Assembly: GCA_907163375.1 (NCBI GenBank)
Contig: CAJQUW010016933.1
Span: 1 to 64,000, forward strand
Source: Prostheceraeus crozeri
Lineage: Eukaryota > Platyhelminthes > Polycladida > Euryleptidae
Direction of reading: 5' to 3'
DNA length: 64,000 nucleotides
Under the pieces are notes generated by a model. The model made no database searches, was not told the DNA's origin, and was given only the letters and a program-made list of their open reading frames with translations. The position numbers were made by a program, and so were the translations under genes. Of this stretch, positions 29,435-40,167 are shown one piece after another. Positions within the stretch are counted from its first letter, which is position 1, and each line of letters opens with the position of its first letter.

Positions 29435-29515
29435 ACTTATTATTATTAATTTTATTTAGAAATTTGTATTTTATGGCTGTGGCAGGAATAGAGCCTACGA
29501 CCCCGGGATCACAAT
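29435..29515 (-). repeat. Possible tRNA-derived SINE remnant
   Basis: The minus strand contains GGCTCTATTCCTGCC, a 9-of-11 match to the Pol III B-box word GGTTCGATTCC. It is followed by an AT-rich body ending in AATAATAATAAG. No clear A box remains. Confidence 0.35.
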
Positions 29516-29611
29516 ATATTAAATCTACCTATCCTCCTAATTCCAACTATTATCTATTGGTTGATTATTCTCCGATGATTACAATTATAACACCAGAAGC
29601 ATTTGCAGAAA

Positions 29612-30760
29612 CATTTCACTAATCTATAGTTCTTGTCACAAACTCGTGAAGCTTTATATTTGCGAGGCAAGTTGAAGAGTTTTCACGATATCCGCATTGG
29701 TCAGGCCCGCACATGTTCATCAGATAGGGTAGCACAGGCTTTACAACTAGGCGTTCTAGGAGTTTTCGACGCCGCAGCAAACAGAGAAATGGGTCGTACA
29801 TCATTCAATGTAGGCCTTTTACACTTAGGTATGGGGAAAATCTTGGCACATCTCCATTGCTCGGGAACTTTAACTTCAGTGAATGATAAAGTGAACAGAT
29901 GAGTAAGTGGGCCGGGCAAAATGTAACTAGCAACTTTCAAGATTCGAACCGAACACTTTGAAACACAAAGAGCCTAAAAAAATTAAAGACAAATCAAAAA
30001 ACGTCAATTTAACGCTTGACTTTATTAGCGATAGTTTCACTCGTAAAATAAACAAGATTAAAACTAAGTACGACATCCCTGCTAGAATTACCTGTCGACC
30101 AGGCAAGAAGATAAGTACTACAGCGAAAAATAAAATAGAGAATAAAAATAAATGTTCCTGCGAGATCTGTAAATTAATTGGCCCTAAATATAGTTGCAAT
30201 GACAAATACATAGTTTATGAATTTAGTTGCAACTTCTGTAATATGAAATACATCGGAGAAAGTTGTCGCCCTTTCAGGCTTAGATATCGCGAGCACGCTA
30301 ATAGCATTAAGAACAAGAACAGTACAAGTGCACTTAGTGAGCACTACTTAAAACAACATGCCGATAAAGTGATGAAAATTAACGACTTTAGTCGCAAAAT
30401 CCTTTCTAAATATAAATCAGCGATATCTACTAGAATGGCTGAATCACGGTGTATCACCAAGAACATGCCACACCTCATGAATAGACGTCATGAACTGATA
30501 TGAGGAGATGTGCACTCGACCTTAGTCATATTTAAACGTATTGCCTGACCTGTGCCATTCGCCCTTGAGAGTGTCCTGAGAGACGAAACGCGTCGGGTAA
30601 CGCTTTTGTACCAAATAAATAATCGTCGTAAAAGAAGGAGAGATTGCTTTTTCTGTTTTCCGAGTCAACTTTCAAGAGTCGTGAAGGAATGTTGTCACTA
30701 CCGCATGATTTCTTGCAATCGATATTATCCAAAAGTCAAAACGTTTATTTCCAATTTGGA
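29612..30760 (-). mobile_element. Jockey/CR1-type LINE RT fragment, split by a nested Penelope element
   Basis: Minus-strand RT motifs run across the nested insert. NIDCKKSCGSDNIPSRLLK is at about 30735-30670; after the insert come VASYILPGPLTHLFTLSF, VPEQWRCAKIFPIPK and LNDVRPISL, then in a second frame LERLVVKPVLPYL and QCGYRENSSTC. This is the N-terminal part of a LINE reverse transcriptase (up to RT block 3-4). One frameshift lies near 29760. The coding ends near 29612. It appears to be the same family as the fragment at 19625-19985. Confidence 0.7.
29943..30665 (+). mobile_element. Penelope-like element, 5'-truncated, with 12-bp target duplication
   Basis: The open frame 29958-30503 (181 codons) encodes the C-terminal GIY-YIG nuclease of a Penelope-like element. 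It has a CSCEICKLIGPKYSC cluster, YIVYEFSCNFCNMKYIGESC (the Cys pair preceding the YIG motif), RPFRLRYREHANS, SALSEHYLKQH and an AESRCIT helix bearing the acidic residue. The frame is intact from a Met shortly after the insertion point. The 12-bp repeat CAACTTTCAAGA flanks it at 29931-29942 and 30666-30677. It inserted into the LINE in opposite orientation. The 3' UTR (30504-30665) holds GAGACGAAACGCGTC, placed like the hammerhead-type motif of these elements. Confidence 0.85.
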
Positions 30761-30765
30761 ACACA

Positions 30766-32784
30766 TGATACAATGAACAGTTGAATTTTGCAACACCTGA
30801 TGATGATATGAGTGATAAAATGGTTATGAACAATGAATGAGGTGGCAGATTAGATGTAATAAGAAGACGGATCGAAAGAAGTGGCGATAATTCATTATGT
30901 GTATCATAAATTTGAAGTCATCATTTATCATGCAAGTTAGTCATTGCCTGGAATTGAAAGACATTCACTATCATCAAAATCACTTGAAGAAGCGCAAGGG
31001 CGTTTTAAAGTCTTAAAATTCCACATTCAGAAATAAGTTTTAGTTACAGCACTGGTTCGTTTTTTCTCTAGATTTGACAGTTCATTATAATACAAGTTAA
31101 TCATTGTTGGAATTGAAGCCATAATATATAATGCAAGAACACATTCGCATACATTGCCGGTTAATAATGAATATAAGAAATTAATTATCATCAAGTTAGT
31201 TCATTGACAAAAATTGAAAAAATCATTCAATAGTCATTGTACAAAATTCAAAGATACTCATTATCCATGCAAGACTAGTCAGTAGAAACAGAGAAATGAG
31301 ATATATGATATGCAATCCAATATTATCCGATCCTAAGATGACATGCCTTAGGTGCAGCCCTCTGCAAATGCTAACTTGACCTATTACTCCTATCACTCTT
31401 TTTCATGGCAAAGGCTCGGCATTGCTCTGGAATTGCTTACATCACTTTAAATTCGATAACCTTTACAACACAACAAATTATTTTCTTGTTGCTTGTTGGC
31501 TATGCGCTTGAGCAGAATGTAGGAATATAATTTTTTGGCGAGTTCAAAGTATTGCGGTGAATTGTGGGGTTGCCCATAGCACTCCACATTCGGTGTCCCA
31601 TAACTCCCATCACAAGTATACTTTCAAAATCAACCGACACTAAAAAATGTGAATACATTTTCACCCAACCGTTTGTTTTTTCAAAGATCAAAGATGACCA
31701 TCAACATCTGCCAATCAAAATCTCCAATGGTGCTCAAGCATGATTTGCTCAGGAATAAAAACACATACAAAAATGGCGCTCGAATTTCCGTAAAAAACCT
31801 AATTTGGTTAAAAAGATCGAAATAAAAATTGGGCAGTTAGAAACAAATGTTCAGATTATTTATAATAGTTTTTTTTTTTGCATAAAATTGAAAATTGATT
31901 TTCATGGCTGAAAGTATGGCTTACCAGTGAAGTGAACACAATGAAATGAATTTTATCCAATGAATAATTACAAAATGTTTGAAGCACAGAAATGTAAGAC
32001 TAATTATTGTGAAATCGTAGTCTTATCCAGGCTTGAAATTGAAAAACCACAAAAACTGGGGTTCATGATCCTGCGCAAGCAAAACCTTTACTTTTAGGAA
32101 CCTGGACTAATAACCACAAGTCACCGCGAAATGGTTTCGTCAAACTCTGACTAGGTGGGCTCATAGGTCCACCAAGTCTAATCCACAAGTCCGGATTCTA
32201 CAAAGTGAGCACCGTAGTTTTTTATCATTGTCAAAAATGACAGGACACTCCGATACACATTTATCAACACAACACACGATGCAATGGGGTTTTATAGAAT
32301 GTTTGCGTCGGATTTATGACTTCCTTCAAATGACAAGTGTTATGGATGCAAAGACAACTATATGATCAAGCTAATTTAGAGAATATAAACACATATGCCA
32401 AGACAATATGTCTGTTTTGTACTTAAGCCCATTTAACTTTTATACCAGATGTCTGATCAATTTCACCTTGAAATGCTAATGATTCAGGTTAAGAGAAGAA
32501 TTTTCGTCATATAATCTACAAGCCATTTCTCAACTTCAAAAACATATAGTCAATGTGCCAAAATTGTGTCCATCACTACTAGTGCACATTGAATTTCTTT
32601 GTTTTTCAGATGCTATTGAAATTTGGTTAGTTGACTATACTTACTTTCTTGTTTAGATTATCTATATTTTGACTATAGATGCGAAATGCTCCCACTAGCC
32701 CAGAGGCATTTGTGCATCATAGATTAAACCGTGTCGTGTCTTGATTCGATTAAGCCAGTGCTTTTCAACCCGTGAGACTATAGT
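30766..32784. other. No gene or repeat recognised
   Basis: AT-rich, with only short open frames. No splice-supported exon or transposon motif was found. Confidence 0.5.
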
Positions 32785-33790
32785 CTATCGATATAGATCT
32801 ATAGATATCCGCATAAGTGCGGATGGCAAGGTCAGTGAATGGTGGAGTCGCTGCCGTCGCAGAAGTGTAGCAGAATTGCCTCTGCAAAGAAGACTATTCT
32901 GCTTGAGAGACGACGTAGCGCCCCCTGCTTTGGACTGCAGTTCGACGAGACTGCTTACTTGCTTAAGGTAGTCCGTCGATCTCGACGACAACGACTGTCT
33001 TCCTCGATGTCGGATGGATGAATGACGTTGGGTCCCATTGACATCGGTATGTGTGCGTTGATTGCTTCAAAGACCAGCCAGGGAAGCACAGGCGCGTCCA
33101 CAGTGGCCGCACGCGTGTGTCCCTCCCTGTGTTAGGTGGCGCATGGTTCCGCTCACGTCTCGCGATGGCCGTTGCACGGTGCCAGTCACTGAAATGTGAA
33201 ATGGTCTGCTCCGTCGTTCAACGCATTACGCACGTACTTCTGTCAGCACTGAGCCTCTCAAAAGCTGTTGAATTTCTGTAGGGAGGCTATGAGGTTGTCG
33301 TGGAATCGCTTTTTTTGTCCTCCTGTCAATCTCTTACCGGTCGACAGCTCCCTGAACATTACCACACGTGGCAGTCTGGTGTCATGTTGGCGAGCAACAT
33401 GCCCAGCGAAGTTGAAGTGCACGGATTATCTCTTCTAATGAGCTGACGTGATATCTACGACGAATCTCGACGTGTGACGCTTCGTTCCACCAGTGTAGAC
33501 CGAGTATTTATGCAAGCATTTGGTGTGGAAAGGAGTTTCCGGAAGTGATGTCGATGCAGTGCCCAAGTCTCAAAGCCATACAGCAGCACGGAGATGCAGA
33601 TGGTTTTGTAGACCAGTATCTTTGTGTGGACATTGAGCTTGTGATTGCAGAACACTCGCTTCGACAATTTCTTAAAAGTAGAAGTTGCAAGTGTGATGCG
33701 TCTATCCATCTCGATGTCTATCGTGCATTTGTCGGAGAGCACGACAAATGAATCGACGAGACTACTGACATGACGAGAGATGCTCAATCA
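32785..33790 (-). mobile_element. LINE 3' coding part (RT C-terminal domain)
   Basis: The minus-strand frame 33455-33787 encodes IEMDRRITLATSTFKKLSKR, VFCNHKLNVHTKILVYKT and VLLYGFETWAL. This is the thumb/C-terminal block that follows the RT domain in LINEs of invertebrates and fish. Further along the minus strand (33300-32800) an eroded RWxGHV and GKRxxGGQKKR-like tail and a possible Cys/His finger (LLCRGNSATLLRRQ) are suggested in shifting frames. Multiple stops make it a dead copy. The 5' part is absent: hAT-derived sequence follows on the other side. Confidence 0.65.
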
Positions 33791-33974
33791 ATTGCATATG
33801 TGCGCTTTCCAGACAACGAGAAAATCGCTTTCCAGATCAACGGAAATTGTCGATCACTATTTGTTTTGTTTCCCCATCGACGTGGATACTACTGCAACAA
33901 GTATTTTTGCAAAATGGGACAGTTTCTTCTCCGAACACGATATTCAATGGTAGAAATGCAGAACCGTTTGCACT

Positions 33975-34335
33975 AATGGCTGGAGGGTAATGTTCGGCAA
34001 TCGAAAAGGGATTGTTGTGCTAATAAAGCAAGTTGCACCTGAAGTAGTCAGTTTACACTGTGTTATACACCGCGGGGCCTTGGTGGCGTGAAAAATCTGG
34101 GAAAAGAGGAAAGCAGCTTGCTTCTTAGAGTACTTTCAGAAAGTTGTCGATGATATAATGTACAACCCCAAGAAAATTCGCGCTTTCAACGAACTCGTGA
34201 ACTAAAGTAGCAGTCATTGTCAACTGTGCCATTCGGAAGTGAGGTGGTTATCTCTCGGAAGAGTGACTGAGAGGGTATGGATATTGAGGCAGCAACTTCT
34301 TGATTGATTCAAAGAGCACAATCACATGAAAGCTC
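33975..34335 (+). mobile_element. hAT transposase remnant (SCAND3/ZBED5-like)
   Basis: In three neighbouring frames the plus strand gives GNRKGIVVLIKQVAPEVVS with LHCVIHRGALVA, then FLEYFQKVVDDIMYNPKKI, then SEVRWLSLGRVTERVWILRQ. The order R-x-G...APE....HC..HR.AL, followed by EVRWLSxGRV, is distinctive of hAT-superfamily transposases of the kind also domesticated as SCAND3 and ZBED5. Stops and frame changes show that it is a fossil. Neither the BED finger nor the dimerisation domain is seen. Confidence 0.65.
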
Positions 34336-36578
34336 TTCCATATGAGATTTGTTTTGACTTCCCCAATTGGCGTACAAACAGTTGGTACGCGTGTAAAGCG
34401 TCTGTTCAAATCGGCACGGCGTCGTTAGGGAAGACTTGACATCATCACATGTGGATTCGGCTGAAGTGAGCTATTGATAGAAACTGCAAAGTCGTTGGGA
34501 AAAACTTCAAAACATTTGTCACTGTACTCTATGGTTATCGCGCTGCAGCTGAGTGATGGTCTTAGTTGAAGACGATGAAGTGCGATGGTAATTCAATTTT
34601 GAACTATTATACTGCGTGGATTATAGCTTAAAGAAGAAACGACTATGAGCTTTGGTTCATCGCTGATGCTTTACATTAAGGTGATCTGTAGTCATGTCGC
34701 GCGGAATATCGAATTCTGATAGACAGCATCATATCAGTGCTTCTCAAAATGGGCGAAAATTGTAGAATTGGCACGAGAAATTGGGGTCAATCGCAGGTCT
34801 TTTTACCGCATAATGAAAATTTTCAGGCGCGCTGAATCTTTGCCTCCTAGTTGTGGTCGTATTTACATCATGCACTTGCTTGATGAGAATATGCTTCAGT
34901 TTACCGCATGTGAATAGACTGTAGAGAACGTAGAGTAGCTGCTTTAAAAATAGATCAGTTAGTGGGAATTACCACAGCACACGATTGGGGAAAGACAACG
35001 CAATGATCACGTGACAACTAAAACCGTCGAGACAGACGAATTGCAGGCGTGCCAACTGTTATGCAGTTGTGACAACAGAAAAAGGAAAAGGTATAATGAC
35101 ATGAAAGGATATGGTTATTTACTGACTGCAATGATCGAATATGGAATGATTTTTTCTTGTAGTCTAGGATTGTTTTGCATCAGTATTCAGCTGTAATTGT
35201 TGATGAATTGATTCTGGTTGAAATACCCTTAAGTTCTTCATTGTTTGTCAGCATTTCCTCTTATAAATCACATTCACTATAATTCCATCATCTTGAATCC
35301 CATCTAAAGCTGTAATTCCACACAAGTGTGCTTGAATACCTCATATCCATGCTCTTGTTTTGTTGCATTCTCTTACTTCGTTTGATATGCCTCGTGGTTT
35401 AATAAGTGACTAACTTGACAAAGAGATATCATTGTTTTCGAACTTCGTGAATTATCTATGTGAATATTTTATTATTTAAGATGCCGGTATTCGTATAGAA
35501 AAGTCTTACCAATTTTTTAATATGGTGCGGATGAGTTTTAAGTTATTTTCAAAGGTGCGGATGACCCACGAAATGGTTGAAAAGCATTTGATTAAGTCAC
35601 TTGGGTCTGTTTCAAAAAATTAAGTGCAAAACGTTTGCATGTCAGAAAAGCTCCGAGTCCGCAAATACATTGTTAATGGGCATTAATTACTGAAGTCTGA
35701 ACACTGTCAAGTGGTCGCATTCTGATAGACAGAGGTAGGGCCTGCTGCGGGCATCTCGATTTTTGCGGGCAGTGGGCATTCGCCTACGGACGCGGGCACG
35801 GGCATGTACAATAATGGCTTAATCAACGAATTCATACCCGATCAGTGGATATGCAGGTACGGATTCATGCCTGTCTACATGATGTAGGCCTAATGTAGGC
35901 TAAGCTTGTTACATAATTGAATGCAAGCACATCGTATTCTTTAGTCGCTATTTTTTTAAAGGCTAGACCTAAGCCTGTTAGTATTCTACATATAGGCCTT
36001 ATGCTGTGAACGATGGCATTTCTGGAATTTCGCTCAACAATGAATAGGATCGCGCCTAAGTTAAGTCTTTAAGGGCCCTGAATGCTACGAGTTTCTTCTG
36101 CTTTCATTCTTCCCATACTATTGAAGCGTAAATTGAATTTAAAATAAATTATTGCTCTTTGCTGTATGTTCATTGCTCCAATTATGGAAGTTAGTGTATT
36201 TGTGTCGGAGTTGAAAAACTCCACTCCGGTGCTTCGGGAGTTCGAATACAAGCACTAGCTATGAAGAGCTACACAACTGCAGAGATTTTCAAAACTGGTA
36301 AAGAAAATGAAGTCAATGAAGTGATCGTTGAAAACATTAAACCAAGTGATTAGAATAGTCATTTACAGGCATTTGTTGTGCTTCACGTGGCAGATGCAAT
36401 TTCAGGTTGGACAGAAACTATTTCTACGATTCGAATCGTTGTTTATGGATAAAATATCGTCTGAAATTGATGAAATGAATGCTGAAAGCGCTGTGCTAAG
36501 TGATAAGATAGTCATTGACAGGTCTATGATGAAAATTTTGTCATTTGGCGGTTGGTTATGCAGATCTAACTTATCACA
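34336..36578. other. No gene recognised
   Basis: Unassigned sequence. 35735-35815 is a GC-rich patch of GCGGGCA-like words. The frame 36328-36591 (87 codons) lacks recognisable motifs and runs into the satellite below. One TAGGCCTA is at 35887. Confidence 0.5.
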
Positions 36579-37437
36579 GTCACAATTGTGACGAGACATC
36601 TATTCATTGATCATGATTGCAAGTCATAATTGTGACGAGATATCTATTCATTGATCATGATTGCAAGTCACAATTGTGACGAGATATCTATTCATTGATC
36701 ATGATTGCAAGTCACAATTGTGACGAGATATCTATTCATTGATCATGATGTCAAGTCACAAATTGTGACGAGATATCTATTCATTGATCATGATTGCAAG
36801 TCACAATTGTGACGAGATATCTATTCATTAATCATGATTGCAAGTCACAATTGTGACGAGATATCTATTCATTGATCATGATTGCAAGTCATAATTGTGA
36901 CGAGATATCTATTCATTGATCATGATTGCAAGTCACAATTGTGACGAGATATCTATTCATTGATCATGATTGCAAGTCACAATTGTGACGAGATATCTAT
37001 TCATTGATTATGATTGCAAGTCACAATTGTGACGAGATATCTATTCATTGATCATGATTGCAAGTCACAATTGTGACGAGATATCTATTCATTGATCATG
37101 ATTGCAAGTCACAATTGTGACGAGATATCAATTCATTGATCATGATTGCAAGTCACAATTGTGACGAGATATCTATTCATTGATCATGATTGCAAGTCAC
37201 AATTGTGACGAGATATCAATTCATTGATCATGATTGCAAGTCACAATTGTGACGAGATATCTATTCATTGATCATGATTGCAAGTCACAATTGTGACGAG
37301 ATATCTATTCATTGATCATGATTGCAAGTCACAATTGCGACGAGATATCTATTCATTGATCATGATTGCAAGTCACAATTGTGACGAGATATCTATTCAT
37401 TGATCATGATTGCAAGTCACAATTGTGACGAGATATC
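36579..37437. repeat. 44-bp tandem array, about 19.5 copies
   Basis: The unit is GACGAGATATCTATTCATTG followed by ATCATGATTGCAAGTCACAATTGT without interruption. Copies are nearly identical (single substitutions such as CATAATTG, or CAATTC for CTATTC). Each contains the perfect 12-bp palindrome TCACAATTGTGA and the partial palindromes GATATC and TGATCA. Such homogeneity means recent amplification or active homogenisation. Confidence 0.95.
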
Positions 37438-39473
37438 AGGTTCTTTATTTGGAATTTCCGAATCATCGTGATCGTCAACGCTTTGCTTTAGGATTTTTTT
37501 ATCAGTTACAAATAATGTCTTGCTCTAGTGTGGGATTTGGGAGGTGCTGGTTTAGATTGTAGGATATCTTTTCATACTCTTAGCTTGAGAAAATCCCTTC
37601 ATGATCCGTAGTGCTAATATATAGTAACTGGTCCTTGAGCTTGAACGATACAATACAAAACTATGTGTATGTTAATCGTGACGGAACTTTGATTACCTCA
37701 CTGAGTATGAATATTCCTATGGCTATTTCATGCATTCATTGATATCTGAACTCGTCAATATGAATTCGCCCTTTCGCTTTTGCTTTAAATCTCGTTCAAG
37801 TATACATACCCGTAGGAAATAGCAGAATATAATAGAATATGGATTGATTCATACTTATGGGCCAAAATGTATCATTTGTCTATGTGATATCTATAAGTAC
37901 AGAGTTAGAAATGCATGACTTACGCCATTTTCATTTTTCATAACTGTGAATATCAAGTTACGCCAATTTCATTATAATTGAAAGAAACCAGATACGCCAT
38001 TTTCATTGTGAGATAATTTTCTTAAGAAAAATACGCCAATTTTATTTTCTAATTTTCTCCCAAATAATCATCTCTTACACTTATGAAGATGTGCTCATCA
38101 GATCCGCCATGTAAATAATGACCAGCAATTGTTAAAATCACAAAATCGAAAATTTTCAGTTACGCCATTTTTGCATGACGACGACGATATGGAAATTTAA
38201 GTGTAATCTCTGAATATAACAGAAAGATGACACAATGCTTTAATGATGGCATAGAATATGACATGGCGCCATTGAAAATTAACTGTTGGCGTGCAAGATA
38301 TCTGACTTATGCGGTCAAAGAAGCTGACCTGTTCCTGTAGATGCTAAACCATGTTCAACGAGGGCTTCGCAATGAGACTTACAGCCTTTGAGTTGCTAAA
38401 ATGATTTGCCAAATTTGTACATTAAGCAGATCTAAATGTACATAGCTATCTTAGTAATTGGCTGTTGCTTTACAAATAATCATCACACAACTGCATAGTG
38501 CATGTAGCATTTTGCTATATGAAAAAAGATGAACCTGTGCATTGCATATTATAAAAATCCGGCATACATCAGTGCTTGGACAGCAGCGAAGCGCTATCCG
38601 GCAGAACACTACGAGTAATTTTGCTTCCATAATAAAGTTTATGCTTTCAAAGAGTGGAGTAAACCGTCTTTATTGGAATACATTAGCACATAGAAAGTCT
38701 TTCATCCTCTAAAACGGTGAATTCTACATAGAAATCTCAAGAAATACCGTTGATATCTGCAATTCCTTATCAAATGGAGGAAGATATTTGACAGCTATGA
38801 AATTCTGATGGTCATAGATTCTCACGATCCTGTGAAATATCAAGTTACTTACACTACTTGAGCAAAGATATCCATCTTCATTGCATTCTTCTCGATCACG
38901 AACCTCGCGCTTCGGGCTCGTGCATAGACATCTTATCTCGAATGCAATAAAGATGGATATTTTTCACTTGTTGAGTAAATATAGGGATTATAGATATCTG
39001 TCCAGGGCATAAATTGGAAGATATCGGGGCGCGCAGTGCACGAGGACATCCAATGACCGACGACAGATAACTATAATTCCTATAGTATCCTCACGCTTCG
39101 TCGAGTAAAACCACTTGAAAACACAACTCTATCTTATCAACAGAAACTATGACTGCTAAAAGGCTTTGTTATGAGTCTTCACTTTTCGTCAGAACTATGA
39201 GAGAGATGAACAAAACAGACTAGCTGATAAACTGATTGCGGTTGCCGGGCCGCTTTGAAAACAATCCGGTTGCCGGATCCACTGAAATCAAATAATAATT
39301 GAGAACCAGGCAGAATACGGAAGTCATTTCTTCACCGGAGTATTTCTTGTTGCTCTCTTAGTCATGCGAGCAGAGTGCTTTCAATAATGCCTTAAGATAC
39401 CAAAGTCTGTGAACTTTGAAAGACCTATCTTCAAATTTTAAATATTTGTCATCTAAGCTGATTTTCTACTCAC
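37438..39473. other. No gene seen; cluster of CGCCATTTT words
   Basis: Between 37921 and 38276 the word TACGCCATTTTCAT or close variants occurs at 37921, 37959, 37993, 38032 and 38161, with a weaker copy at 38104 and GGCGCCATTG near 38266. No exon with support was found in the rest of the segment. Confidence 0.55.
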
Positions 39474-39805
39474 TCTGTTGGTCATTAGACCGTGGGCGAG
39501 CGTTCCTCTCTCGTCTTGAAACAGGAAGTGATTTCGTCGCCAGGAAGAGCTGAAACTGTGTATGGAAGAGCCGTAGACCCGTCGGCGAAGAGTAATCGCC
39601 GTCTCCTCATCAATTGGAACTCCACCGACCGTTGATTTCATGGAAATTGACATCTGACGAGGCGTGAACAGTTGGTGTCGGAGCGCAGGACTCTCGAGAG
39701 GCCTCGTTCAGGAAACACGCTCGGTAGGCGACTGATGGAGCCTTCGGAAGCCTTCCTGCCCGTCATGTTGTTGGAAGAGTCGATCTGCGGCAGCGTCGTG
39801 TTTTC
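39474..39805 (-). CDS. Probable MINDY4/MINDY4B-like deubiquitinase exon
   Basis: The minus strand encodes GGVPIDEETAITLRRRVYGS, SIHSFSSSWRRNHFLF and QDERGTLAHGLMTNR, then a strong donor AGA|GTGAGT (39473-39468). This resembles the start of the catalytic domain of MINDY4-type K48-ubiquitin-chain hydrolases (G-x-PI...A..LR...FGS....F...W+...F). The part carrying the catalytic Cys would be in the next exon, which I could not find. A possible acceptor TTGTCCAG lies at 39813-39806. The upstream open frame (to 40057, with NMTGRKASEGSISRLPS) is in a different frame, overlapping at 39638-39653. The model therefore needs an intron, an indel or a pseudogene explanation. Confidence 0.45.
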
Positions 39806-40167
39806 CTGGACAAGACAGTGAGGAGTGGGACGTATTTCGGGAAAGTTGGGTATCCTCAATGGAGTTATGAAGGAGAATACGGAGTACGGAAGACGTAACA
39901 ATAAGTTAGAAATACACAAAACAGCAGCACAACCAATATTGGTGAACACGTTCAAATACACCAGAAAAATTCGTGAAGAACTTGAAATGTCAACAAACCT
40001 GTTGGAGTATCCACGACTACTGCCCCCAAGTTCATCAAATATTATCGTGTCTGTCAAATATGGTTATTGTGTCCTACAGGTGATATTGGATACAAACCCA
40101 ATCAGCAGACACAATTAATTGAATAGTTCATGAAAGGAATCAGGATAGCTCATAGTGTGGAATAATT

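Noticed and set aside
36328-36591. 87-codon open frame before the 44-bp array
   Set aside because: It lacks motifs and exon signals, its end runs into the satellite, and both strands are open there by chance.
36579-37437. Regular repeats resembling a CRISPR array
   Set aside because: The whole 44-bp unit is repeated with no variable spacers, and the genome is eukaryotic.
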